DNA of 6,492 nucleotides from Xanthobacteraceae bacterium. GTDB taxonomy: Bacteria; Pseudomonadota; Alphaproteobacteria; Rhizobiales; Xanthobacteraceae. The DNA lies in the NCBI GenBank assembly GCA_030037105.1, contig JASHRY010000192.1:1-6492 (forward strand). Direction: 5' to 3'. Of this stretch, positions 1 to 5,391 are shown one piece after another; positions within the stretch are counted from its first letter, which is position 1, and each line of letters begins with the position of its first letter. Under the pieces are notes generated by a model, which was not told the origin of the DNA, made no database searches, and worked only from the letters and a program-made list of their open reading frames with translations. Made by a program: the position numbers and the translations under genes.

Positions 1-1
1 C

Positions 2-550
2 GGGCGCGCCTTCGACCGCATTGAGGCCGTCGGCGTGCTGCACCATCTCGCCGACCCGAAAGCGGGGTGGCGCGTGCTGCTCTCGCTGTTGGCGCCGAAC
101 GGCGTCATGCGCGTCGGCCTCTACAGCCAAGCCGCGCGGCGACCGATCGTCGAAGCACGGGCCCTGATCGCCGCGCGCGGTTATCGCGCGACGGCGCAGG
201 ACATCCGCGCGGTGCGCCAGGAGATCATCAGCGCCCGGAACGAGCCGCGCTGGGATACGCTGCTCAAGACCGCCGACTTCTACAGCGTGAGCGGCTGCCG
301 CGACATGCTATTCCATGTGATGGAACACAGATTGACCATCCCGGAAATCGCCGCCTTCCTCGACGAGCACGGGCTGTCGTTTCTCGGCTTCGAGCTCGAC
401 GGCAAGACCATCGAGCGGTTCCGCCGGCAGCACCCGGACGCCAAGGCGCTCGTCGATCTCGACGCCTGGAACGCCTTCGAGACCGCCAACCCGCAGACGT
501 TTCGCAACATGTATCTGTTCTCGATTCGCAAGAACGCGCCGGCCGCCTGA
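2..550 (+). CDS. SAM-dependent methyltransferase, C-terminal part (5' end outside window)
   Basis: This is the last 182 residues of a protein that begins left of the window; the frame is open from base 2 and stops at TGA 548-550. Near the fragment's start it reads FDRIEAVGVLHHLADP (residues 4-19), then GWRVLLSLLAPNGVMRVGLYS. That is the strand-4/strand-5 part of a class I Rossmann methyltransferase: a 'VLHH' post-motif followed by the 'L.P.G.M..GLYS' strand. The remaining ~130 residues form a mostly helical C-terminal region containing DIRAVRQEI. This pattern resembles the TPR-plus-methyltransferase proteins common in Bradyrhizobium-type genomes, whose substrate is generally unknown. The SAM-binding glycine motif and any TPR repeats would lie upstream, so they cannot be checked here. 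It is the only plus-strand gene and is convergent with the next gene. Family call is good; substrate unknown. Confidence 0.82.
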   Translation, partial: GRAFDRIEAVGVLHHLADPKAGWRVLLSLLAPNGVMRVGLYSQAARRPIVEARALIAARGYRATAQDIRAVRQEIISARNEPRWDTLLKTADFYSVSGCRDMLFHVMEHRLTIPEIAAFLDEHGLSFLGFELDGKTIERFRRQHPDAKALVDLDAWNAFETANPQTFRNMYLFSIRKNAPAA

Positions 551-579
551 AACAATCGGGCGAAGTCCGTAGCCCAGAC

Positions 580-608
580 AAAAAAGCCCCGCGGAACGTC
601 CGCGGGGC
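580..608 (-). terminator. Intrinsic terminator of the outer-membrane channel gene
   Basis: A perfect 9-bp GC-rich stem (586-594 GCCCCGCGG with 600-608 CCGCGGGGC) encloses a 5-base loop. Read on the minus strand it is followed at once by six T residues (580-585 complement). It starts 32 bases past the stop codon at 641-643. On the plus strand the hairpin is followed by mixed sequence rather than a T run, so it should mainly stop minus-strand transcription. It may still act as a weaker barrier for the convergent methyltransferase gene. Confidence 0.9.
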
Positions 609-640
609 CATCAGCTCAGATCGAGAACGTTATGCTACGC

Positions 641-1675
641 TCAATCCTTGGCAACCAGCGGCTTCGGAGCCTCGGGAGCCCACAGCCGGAAGCCGAGTCT
701 GGTCCACACGGAAAGGCCGTCGATGGAGTTCGAATGGGTCAGCGGGTCGGTCACCCACACCTGGAGATCGACCGGACCGAAGTCGTAGCCCACCAAGCCG
801 CCCAAGGCGAAGTCGAAGTAATTGCCGCACGCAGCAGCCGTCCCTGCCACTTCTGCGCACGTATAGCCGCCGCCCGGGCTGTCGCTGGTCGTCTGCGCCT
901 CGAGATAGCCGACCGGCCCGATTTCCCACTTGCCCACCTTATACACGGCGGTGAAGTCCGCGTAGAAGGCGTTACCGCTGGTGTAGCCGTTCCATGGAGC
1001 ATAACCGGCTGCACCAACCGCCTGCGCAAGGCAGCAATTCCCGCTCGATGCGGTGTTGATGTCATAGAACATGTTCGCCGACAGGACCCAGTTGTTGGCG
1101 AGATAGGAGATCGCCAACGTCGGCTCGAAGGTCCAGTAATCGGGGTTGGTGAAGTTGGAGGCGTTGGTGCCGATCGGCGCCACGAAGTTGAAGCCGGCGC
1201 TGACGAACCAGCCCTGACCCAGGTTCCACGATAGACTGATCGGGTTCCACAACGGATTGGCGAACACATAGACGGTCGCCGCGCTGCCACCATCACCGAG
1301 CAAGTTATTGCCGAACATTTTCGTCCCAGCAGACAAAACCTCTGCTTCGTAGAAGGCCACCACCGCCGACATCGAATAGGTGGCGCCCAGGAAGTTCCAA
1401 CCCGGGACCCACAGCAATGGCACCGCCTGGGCGATGGCATTAACCTGATCTCCACCGGCTTGGTTCCCGTGTCCAAAGGCCGGCAGGCCGAGGTAAGCCG
1501 TCTCCAAGCCGGTGTAGAGACCGGGAGGAGGTGCGGCGCCCAACGGCAAGCCGATGGTGGCGCCGTTCAAACGGTTTTGAAAGGTGCCGGGCTCCTCAGC
1601 AAAGGCCGTGCTTGCCGCGCCACTCATGACCAGCGCTGCAAGGCCGCCCAGTGCTAGCTGTTTCATTCGGGTCAT
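641..1675 (-). CDS. SphA / phenol MetA-pathway family outer-membrane protein
   Basis: A 344-residue secreted protein, probably an outer-membrane beta-barrel for uptake of hydrophobic or aromatic compounds. Residues 1-26 are a signal peptide: MTRMKQ, a hydrophobic core, then STAFA and cleavage likely before EEPG. The mature part has alternating aromatic/Gly strands. Examples are PGWNFLGATYSMSAVVAF (about 91-108), KWEIGPVGYLEAQTTSD (249-265) and LGGLVGYDFGPVDLQVW (291-307), which match the family's wording (Pfam Phenol_MetA_deg, often named SphA). The start is ATG 1675 because GGAGG (1681-1685 complement) lies 5 bases upstream. The frame stays open to 1825, but that extension has no signal-like start. 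ATG 1666 is possible but too far from the ribosome site. Four cysteines (214, 215, 273, 283) and a 12-residue Pro/Lys tail after the last aromatic strand (LGFRLW) are unusual for a barrel. The transported substrate is unknown. Confidence 0.8.
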   Translation of the reverse strand: MTRMKQLALGGLAALVMSGAASTAFAEEPGTFQNRLNGATIGLPLGAAPPPGLYTGLETAYLGLPAFGHGNQAGGDQVNAIAQAVPLLWVPGWNFLGATYSMSAVVAFYEAEVLSAGTKMFGNNLLGDGGSAATVYVFANPLWNPISLSWNLGQGWFVSAGFNFVAPIGTNASNFTNPDYWTFEPTLAISYLANNWVLSANMFYDINTASSGNCCLAQAVGAAGYAPWNGYTSGNAFYADFTAVYKVGKWEIGPVGYLEAQTTSDSPGGGYTCAEVAGTAAACGNYFDFALGGLVGYDFGPVDLQVWVTDPLTHSNSIDGLSVWTRLGFRLWAPEAPKPLVAKD

Positions 1676-1685
1676 TTGCCCCTCC
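1676..1685 (-). promoter_or_regulatory. Ribosome binding site deciding the channel gene start
   Basis: On the minus strand the sequence reads GTGGAGGGGCAAATG. GGAGG sits 5 bases before ATG 1675 and 14 bases before the second ATG at 1666, which favours the first. Confidence 0.75.
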
Positions 1686-1738
1686 ACGTGTTGTCCCCAA
1701 GACCTGCGTAAATTTTCCCGCACGGTGCTCGTATGGTC

Positions 1739-1761
1739 GGCACGACCTGCCAACTCGTGCC
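1739..1761. promoter_or_regulatory. Perfect 7-9-7 inverted repeat, candidate operator
   Basis: GGCACGA (1739-1745) and TCGTGCC (1755-1761) are exact reverse complements separated by 9 bases. The near edge lies 63 bases before the channel gene's start codon, in a non-coding stretch, where an operator for a dimeric regulator would be expected. A hairpin in the mRNA leader is the alternative. No convincing -35/-10 pair could be placed around it, so the call rests on symmetry and position alone. Confidence 0.4.
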
Positions 1762-2058
1762 AGCGTCGTGCAACAGAGCGAAGAATGCAATGGGTTGGAG
1801 CCGTCGGCGCGGGGGTAAATGTCATTTCTGCGGCAATAGTTGCAAAAATATCACGAATTTGCGGTGCCGCGGTGATGATGGCCTAACGCGATATTCGGTC
1901 GTAAAGGGCCGATAAAGAAATGAAAATCAATGGCTTAAATGACGGCCACCCCGCTCTGCCCCGGTCTCGCCCCCCAACCATGCAAAGGGGCGGCTAGCGG
2001 CGCCAAGCTCCCCCAGCAAGGGCTTTTTCGCCCTGAGCCTGTGCGTCGACGGCGTTGA
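1762..2058. other. Gene-free stretch
   Basis: No credible gene is seen here. Two locally A+T-rich patches (about 1815-1860 and 1895-1945) in an otherwise GC-rich window could hold a promoter, including one for the minus-strand channel gene, but no good -35/-10 pair was found. A short inverted GCAAA/TTTGC (within about 1840-1862) and a weak 5-bp hairpin (AGGGC 2019-2023 with GCCCT 2030-2034) were noticed; neither is strong enough to name. Confidence 0.5.
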
Positions 2059-2106
2059 TTCGAGGGCATCACCACCTCCGTTTTCGAGGGCATCACCGCC
2101 TCAGTT
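2059..2106. repeat. Two tandem copies of a 24-base unit
   Basis: Bases 2059-2082 and 2083-2106 are adjacent direct copies that match at 22 of 24 positions; the core is TTCGAGGGCATCACC. The unit is a multiple of three and reads FEGITTSV/FEGITASV in one plus-strand frame, but a TGA sits directly before it (2056-2058) and another stop follows shortly after. It is therefore not part of a visible gene. It may be a local duplication or a relic of a coding repeat. Confidence 0.75.
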
Positions 2107-2139
2107 GAAGAGCTGAAGTGGATGATTTGAGTTTCGTGA

Positions 2140-2210
2140 GAAGCGGAGCGGACGACACAATCCAGTCATCGTGTCAGCCCTCTGGATTGCTCCGCTTCGT
2201 TCGCAATGAT
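2140..2210. repeat. Imperfect palindromic intergenic repeat (REP-like)
   Basis: GAAGCGGAGC (2140-2149) pairs exactly with GCTCCGCTTC (2189-2198), and AATCCAG (2159-2165) pairs with CTGGATT (2182-2188). A 9-base bulge on the left arm and a 16-base loop complete a long cruciform-like structure. The right arm, CTGGATTGCTCCGCTTCG, followed by TTCGCAATGA, has the wording of the dispersed repeat seen between genes of Bradyrhizobium-type genomes; that resemblance is from memory. It lies 3' of the flavin reductase gene and could protect mRNA 3' ends. It lacks a T run, so it is not a classical terminator. Confidence 0.65.
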
Positions 2211-2223
2211 GGCGTCCCGCCGC

Positions 2224-2237
2224 CGTAAAGCGCGTCA
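2224..2237. repeat. 14-base word shared with the repeat at 3993-4006
   Basis: CGTAAAGCGCGTCA occurs here and again at 3993-4006 in the same orientation. Here it contains the stop codon of the flavin reductase gene (2235-2237). A shared 14-mer within 6.5 kb is unlikely by chance and suggests both sites carry pieces of the same dispersed repeat family. Confidence 0.6.
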
Positions 2238-2786
2238 CCAAAAATCGAGGATCGGACCCGATGTTTGCTCCGACGCGTGCACAAGCGAGGCCAGCCGGCC
2301 GACATGCAGAACGAGCGGAGCAAAAACGTCGCTGTGCCGCAACGCGACGATATGACCGATGAACAGCGAATGGTCGCCGCAGGCATGTCGCGCGATCGCC
2401 CTGGCGGCGATCATTGCATGGGCATGCGCAAGCACCGGCGTTGAGCCGGCGTATTCGTATTTCAGATCGAGTCCCTCGATCGGACGTCCGGAGAAATGAC
2501 CGATCAGCGATTCCTGGCCGCGCGCGAGGATACTCACGCCGAAATGGCCGGTTTCCATTAGGAAGGCGTGCATGCGCGCGGTCGTGCCGACCGCGATCAC
2601 GCATAGCGGCGGATCGAGCGAGCCCGACATGAATGCGTTCGCGGTCATGCCGCGGACCTCGCCGCGCACCTGCGTGGTAATGACGGTGACGCCGGTGACG
2701 AACGAAGCCATGACCCGGCGAAACAGATCGTGGCTCACGCCGTCGCGCCGATCATCCCTGTCGGAATTTGGCTGCGAGATGGACAT
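2235..2786 (-). CDS. Flavin reductase family protein (NAD(P)H:FMN/FAD reductase component)
   Basis: A 183-residue cytoplasmic protein of the Flavin_Reduct fold, the family that supplies reduced flavin to two-component monooxygenases such as HpaBC-type aromatic hydroxylases. Motifs in order: FVTGVTVITT (29-38), GMTANAFMSGSLDPP (46-60, flavin-binding region), FGVSILA (82-88), GDHSLFIG (137-144, the conserved GDH near the nicotinamide/flavin site) and PLVLHVGRLASL (157-168). Length is typical at about 160-190. ATG 2786 is the first possible start, as an in-frame TGA lies 9 bases upstream; there is no clear ribosome site. The ~15 residues after the last family motif look unrelated to the fold, and the stop lies in a repeat word, so the tail may have been remodelled. 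No oxygenase partner is in the window. It follows the amidohydrolase by 98 bases on the same strand. Family is clear; partner and substrate unknown. Confidence 0.88.
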   Translation of the reverse strand: MSISQPNSDRDDRRDGVSHDLFRRVMASFVTGVTVITTQVRGEVRGMTANAFMSGSLDPPLCVIAVGTTARMHAFLMETGHFGVSILARGQESLIGHFSGRPIEGLDLKYEYAGSTPVLAHAHAMIAARAIARHACGDHSLFIGHIVALRHSDVFAPLVLHVGRLASLVHASEQTSGPILDFW

Positions 2787-2884
2787 GGCGAATCATACGG
2801 AGCCGATTGGGGCGCGGCAAGGAACACGTCATTGCGCGCCGACGAGTCCGGTCCCAAGTGGCCGGCCCGATGACAGGCTCCGCC
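2787..2884. other. Spacer between amidohydrolase and flavin reductase, possible repeat remnant
   Basis: This 98-base gap contains the palindrome GGCCGGCC (2860-2867). On the minus strand it reads CCTGTCATCGGGCCGG, later followed by GCGCAATGACG. From memory this resembles pieces of dispersed alphaproteobacterial intergenic repeats. No promoter or terminator can be assigned, so cotranscription of the two genes is plausible but not shown. Confidence 0.35.
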
Positions 2885-3907
2885 TTACTGCACCAATTTG
2901 CGGCCGGTGACCGCTTCGAGGTTCTTGAAGAAAATCTTGTCCCGGTCCGCCTTCGACAAATTGAGCGATTCGAGAATCTTCAGCGTCTCGCGCGGATACA
3001 TCGTCCCGCCCTCGGGGTCGAACGGACAATCGGACGCGAACACGATCTTGTCGCGCGGGAAGAATTCCATGCCGGCCTTGGTGGCCGGCACTGCCGTGAA
3101 CACCGCGGTATCGGCCCAGAAATCCTGCTTGAAATAATCGAGCACGCGCTTCTTCAGGCTCTTGCGCAGCGCGACGTAATCTTCATCCGTGGTGCGCGAG
3201 CCGAGCGCATCGTTGCCCGGCCCGAGGCGGCCCTCGAGCATCGGCACGATGCCGGCGAAATGATGGGTGATGATCTTCAGGTTCGGATGGGCGTCGATGA
3301 TCTTCGAGAACACGAGGCGCGCCAACGCGCAGGCGGTCTCGTAGGACCAGCCGAACGTCCACCAGATCTCGTAGAGCGACTTCTGCTCGGAGATATAGTC
3401 GGGGGTCTCGGCGCCGCGCGTCGGATGCAGCCAGATCGGAATGCCGAGCTCGTTCATCCGGTCCCAGAACGGCAGGTATTCGGGGCGGTCGAGCGGCTTG
3501 CCGGCGACGTTGGTGTAAATCTGCACGCCGAGCGCGCCGAGCTTCTTCACCGCGCGTTCGGCTTCGGCGACGCCGGCATCCGCCGCAGCCAGCGAGACTT
3601 GCGCCACCCAGCCGGGGAAATGATCCTTCTCCCTGGCGATGAGCTCGGCAAAGCCGTCATTGATGATGCGGCAGAACTCGTCGATGTCCGCCGGCGTCCT
3701 GGCGAAACTCTCGATCGTCGGCTGCGGGTAGGCGAGAATCTGCTGATAGTCCCTGTGGCCGTCGACGATCTTCTTGCGCAAGTCGACATCATGGAGCGCC
3801 GGCAAGGAGCGCACGCGCTTGCCCATGTCCTTGTAGTCGCCGGCGACCGCGTTGAGCTTGTCGAAAAACTTCCTCGGGAAGAAATGGGTATAGGCATCGA
3901 TGCGCAT
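2885..3907 (-). CDS. Amidohydrolase family protein, ACMSD / gamma-resorcylate decarboxylase type
   Basis: A 340-residue TIM-barrel metal-dependent enzyme (Amidohydrolase_2). Relatives are non-oxidative decarboxylases and hydratases or hydrolases of aromatic and ring-cleavage acids. The visible metal-site framework is MRIDAYTHFFP (1-11), IWLHPTRGAE (158-167, His161), ITHHFAG (213-219, His215/216) and FASDCPFDPEGG (290-301, Asp293). The usual N-terminal HxH is YxH here: Tyr6 takes the first His position and His8 is kept. Related decarboxylases also vary at this site, so activity is not excluded. Length is normal. ATG 3907 is well supported by GAGGAG 6 bases upstream. The gene lies between thioesterase and flavin reductase on one strand, 171 bases beyond the thioesterase stop zone, with a repeat in the gap. 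An aromatic acid decarboxylase is a reasonable guess from context; hydrolysis or hydration is equally possible. Confidence 0.85.
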   Translation of the reverse strand: MRIDAYTHFFPRKFFDKLNAVAGDYKDMGKRVRSLPALHDVDLRKKIVDGHRDYQQILAYPQPTIESFARTPADIDEFCRIINDGFAELIAREKDHFPGWVAQVSLAAADAGVAEAERAVKKLGALGVQIYTNVAGKPLDRPEYLPFWDRMNELGIPIWLHPTRGAETPDYISEQKSLYEIWWTFGWSYETACALARLVFSKIIDAHPNLKIITHHFAGIVPMLEGRLGPGNDALGSRTTDEDYVALRKSLKKRVLDYFKQDFWADTAVFTAVPATKAGMEFFPRDKIVFASDCPFDPEGGTMYPRETLKILESLNLSKADRDKIFFKNLEAVTGRKLVQ

Positions 3908-3919
3908 GGGTGGCTCCTC
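3908..3919 (-). promoter_or_regulatory. Ribosome binding site of the amidohydrolase gene
   Basis: On the minus strand GAGGAG (3914-3919 complement) is followed by six bases and ATG 3907. It is one of the two clearest ribosome sites in the window and fixes the start. Confidence 0.75.
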
Positions 3920-3951
3920 GTCGGATGCAGGCGCGATAGCGACCGCATATT

Positions 3952-3985
3952 CCGCCGATCGGCGGGCGGCGCAATACGCTGCGCC
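3952..3985. promoter_or_regulatory. 14-bp palindrome and adjacent hairpin upstream of the amidohydrolase
   Basis: CCGCCGATCGGCGG (3952-3965) is a perfect 14-bp palindrome. Two bases later GGCGCA (3968-3973) and TGCGCC (3980-3985) form a perfect 6-bp stem with a 6-base loop. Both lie 45-78 bases before the amidohydrolase start. They could be an operator, a leader hairpin, or simply part of the neighbouring repeat; the sequence does not decide between these. Confidence 0.35.
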
Positions 3986-3986
3986 A

Positions 3987-4096
3987 TTGCGTCGTAAAGC
4001 GCGTCAGGAAAATGGGAACCGGTTTTCCGTCCGGACGCGCGACAATATAAAAGCTCAGAGCGGGATGACGATCGAAGATTAAGTCATCCCGCTTTA
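3987..4096. repeat. Dispersed-type intergenic repeat with strong hairpin
   Basis: AGCGGGATGAC (4059-4069) pairs perfectly over 11 bp with GTCATCCCGCT (4083-4093), loop 13 bases. Left of it are GGAACCGGTTTTCC (from 4015, containing the palindrome AACCGGTT) and the 14-mer CGTAAAGCGCGTCA (3993-4006) that recurs at 2224. The combination of an 'ACCGGTTTTCC' block and a 'CGGGATGA' hairpin is, from memory, a very common repeat in Bradyrhizobium-related genomes. The right end abuts the thioesterase stop codon (4094-4096). On the minus strand the hairpin is not followed by a T run, so it is better read as a repeat or mRNA-end structure than as a classical terminator. Confidence 0.7.
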
Positions 4097-4522
4097 GGAG
4101 ACCGCGCCGTGAAACCGCGCAAGAACCTCGGCCGGAATGGGCTGCGACTTCATGCGCTCGGGATTTTCGGGATGGCGGATCGCCCAGACGCGCGTCTCGA
4201 AAGCTTCGACCGCGAGCGTACCGGCCTTGGTGAGGCGATGCGCGAGCTTGAAGCTCGAGCGGCCGCAAGCGAGGAGCGCGGTCTCGATCGCCACCTCGTC
4301 GCCGAACCGCGTCGTCGCGCGGAAACGCGCGCGCATCTCCACAACGGGGTGCCCGGCGAAATCGTAGGCCTTGAGATAGTCGAACTTGCTCATGCCGAGC
4401 GCGCGCTCGATCAGCATCGTGGTCGAGGTATCGAACATCTCGAAATAGCGCGGGTAGAAGATGATGCCGGCGGGATCGCAGTCGCACCATTCGACGCGCG
4501 TGTTGCGGGTGTTGGTGAGCAT
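4094..4522 (-). CDS. 4-hydroxybenzoyl-CoA thioesterase family protein (hot-dog fold)
   Basis: A cytoplasmic acyl-CoA thioesterase of 142 residues, the usual size for the 4HBT family, expected to release an aromatic acid from its CoA ester. The diagnostic motif is VEWCDCDPAGIIFYPRYF (10-27). The Asp in DPAG (Asp16) corresponds to the catalytic Asp17 of the Pseudomonas 4-hydroxybenzoyl-CoA thioesterase. Later parts, such as RFGDEVAIET and VEAFETRVWAI, fit the central hot-dog strands. I chose ATG 4522. An in-frame GTG at 4546 would add eight residues encoded by TCCGTC-like repeat sequence and unlike the family; neither start has a clear ribosome site. The stop codon abuts a repeat hairpin. Upstream on the same strand, 101 bases away, is the 3-hydroxyacyl-CoA dehydrogenase, so an aroyl-CoA made by side-chain beta-oxidation is the likely substrate. 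Confidence 0.88.
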   Translation of the reverse strand: MLTNTRNTRVEWCDCDPAGIIFYPRYFEMFDTSTTMLIERALGMSKFDYLKAYDFAGHPVVEMRARFRATTRFGDEVAIETALLACGRSSFKLAHRLTKAGTLAVEAFETRVWAIRHPENPERMKSQPIPAEVLARFHGAVS

Positions 4523-4620
4523 CGGACGACAGTGGACGGACGACACGGAAGACGGAACGTGAATGGATATCGATGAATCACCTCTACGTCATCCGTTGTC
4601 TGTCGTCCGTCCTCCGTTCG
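4523..4620. repeat. TCCGTC-like degenerate repeats forming an inverted pair
   Basis: The 101-base gap between the dehydrogenase and thioesterase genes is made largely of degenerate GGACGGA words on its left side and TCCGTCC words on its right. GGACGGACGACA (4534-4545) is an exact reverse complement of TGTCGTCCGTCC (4601-4612), and CGGACGACAG (4523-4532) of CTGTCGTCCG (4600-4609). The spacer between the arms is 55 bases. An RNA of this region could fold into a long stem just before the thioesterase start, which may explain why no ribosome site is visible there. Confidence 0.65.
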
Positions 4621-4623
4621 CCG

Positions 4624-5391
4624 TCACCTGGGAGCCATGCGCAGCGCCGCGTCGAGACGGATGACTTCGCCGTTGAGGTAACGGTTCTCGATCAGGTGGC
4701 GCACGAGCGCGGCGAATTGCGCCGGGTCGCCGAGTTTCTTCGGGAACGGGAGCGACGCCGCGAGGCTCTCCTGCGCCTGCGGAGTGAGCCCGAGCAGCAT
4801 CGGCGTCAGGAATATGCCGGGTGCGATGGCGTTGACGCGGACCCCGAACTGGGCGAATTCGCGCGCCGCCGGCAGAACGAGGCCGACAACGCCGCCTTTC
4901 GACGACGCGTAAGCGGCCTGGCCGATCTGGCCTTCATAGGCGGCGACCGACGCGGTGCAGATGATGACGCCGCGCTCGCCGTCGACGAGCGGATCAAGCC
5001 CCTGCATGGCCGCGGCAGCGAGCCGCAGGGCATTGAACGTGCCGATGAGATTGATGCGAATGACACGCTCGAATTCGGCGAGCGGCATCGGCCCGTCGCG
5101 GCCGACGATGCGCCGGGCCGGCCCGACGCCGGCGCAATTGACCAGGATGCGGGCGGGCCCATGGTCGGCGGCCGCCTTGGCGATCGCCGCCTCGACCGCG
5201 GCGCCGTCGGCCACGTCGCAATGAAACGCGATGCCGTTGATATCGATCGCCACCTCGGCGGCGGCCTTCTGGTTCACGTCCAGGATCGCCACTTTGGCTC
5301 CGGCTTCGGCCAGCATGCGCGCGGTGGCGGCGCCAAGGCCCGAGCCTCCGCCGGTGACGATCGCGGCGTGTCCCCGAATGTCCATGGTCAT
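4624..5391 (-). CDS. SDR-family 3-hydroxyacyl-CoA dehydrogenase, HSD10 type
   Basis: A 255-residue classical short-chain dehydrogenase, predicted to oxidise a 3-hydroxyacyl-CoA to the 3-oxoacyl-CoA with NAD+. Visible are the cofactor motif TGGGSGLG (13-20), Asp38 after strand 2 (NAD rather than NADP preference), DV at 59-60, NCAG (85-88) and the catalytic tetrad Asn114, Ser148, Tyr161 and Lys165 (YASSK). PG follows at 191-192. The C-terminal LNGEVIRLDAALRMAPR is the hallmark of type-2 3-hydroxyacyl-CoA dehydrogenases (HSD17B10-like). The start ATG 5391 shares ATGA with the stop of the upstream ligase gene, implying translational coupling. A second ATG at 5385 has GGGA 6 bases before it and is an alternative. 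Coupling to the ligase suggests its substrate is the hydrated CoA ester made from the ligase product. Length and active site are complete. Confidence 0.92.
   Translation of the reverse strand: MTMDIRGHAAIVTGGGSGLGAATARMLAEAGAKVAILDVNQKAAAEVAIDINGIAFHCDVADGAAVEAAIAKAAADHGPARILVNCAGVGPARRIVGRDGPMPLAEFERVIRINLIGTFNALRLAAAAMQGLDPLVDGERGVIICTASVAAYEGQIGQAAYASSKGGVVGLVLPAAREFAQFGVRVNAIAPGIFLTPMLLGLTPQAQESLAASLPFPKKLGDPAQFAALVRHLIENRYLNGEVIRLDAALRMAPR

Noticed and set aside
1748..1762. Sigma-54 promoter (TGGCACGAGTTGGCA on the minus strand)
   Set aside because: The spacing between the -24 and -12 elements is one base too short, and sigma-54 promoters tolerate little spacing change; it overlaps the inverted repeat reported instead.
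1676..1825. N-terminal extension of the channel protein to a start at 1825
   Set aside because: The extension would bury the signal peptide 50 residues inside the protein, while ATG 1675 has a well-spaced GGAGG.
1920..1997. A 25-residue plus-strand open frame starting MKINGLNDG
   Set aside because: It has no convincing ribosome site, a proline/arginine-rich end typical of random GC-rich sequence, and no neighbour to support it.
2019..2034. Terminator-like hairpin AGGGC-TTTTTC-GCCCT
   Set aside because: The stem is only 5 bp, the T run is in the loop rather than after the stem, and no gene ends there.
2059..2237. CRISPR array or tRNA-like structure in the repeat-bearing gap
   Set aside because: There are only two adjacent repeat units without spacers, and the palindrome lacks any cloverleaf or CCA-type end.
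2768..3997. A 409-codon plus-strand open frame opposite the amidohydrolase
   Set aside because: The minus-strand frame carries the conserved amidohydrolase motifs and a good ribosome site; the plus frame is the Arg/Ala-rich antisense shadow expected in GC-rich DNA.
4523..4546. GTG start at 4546 for the thioesterase
   Set aside because: The eight extra residues come from TCCGTC-type repeat sequence, and family members begin a few residues before the VEW..DPAG strand, as the ATG 4522 start does.
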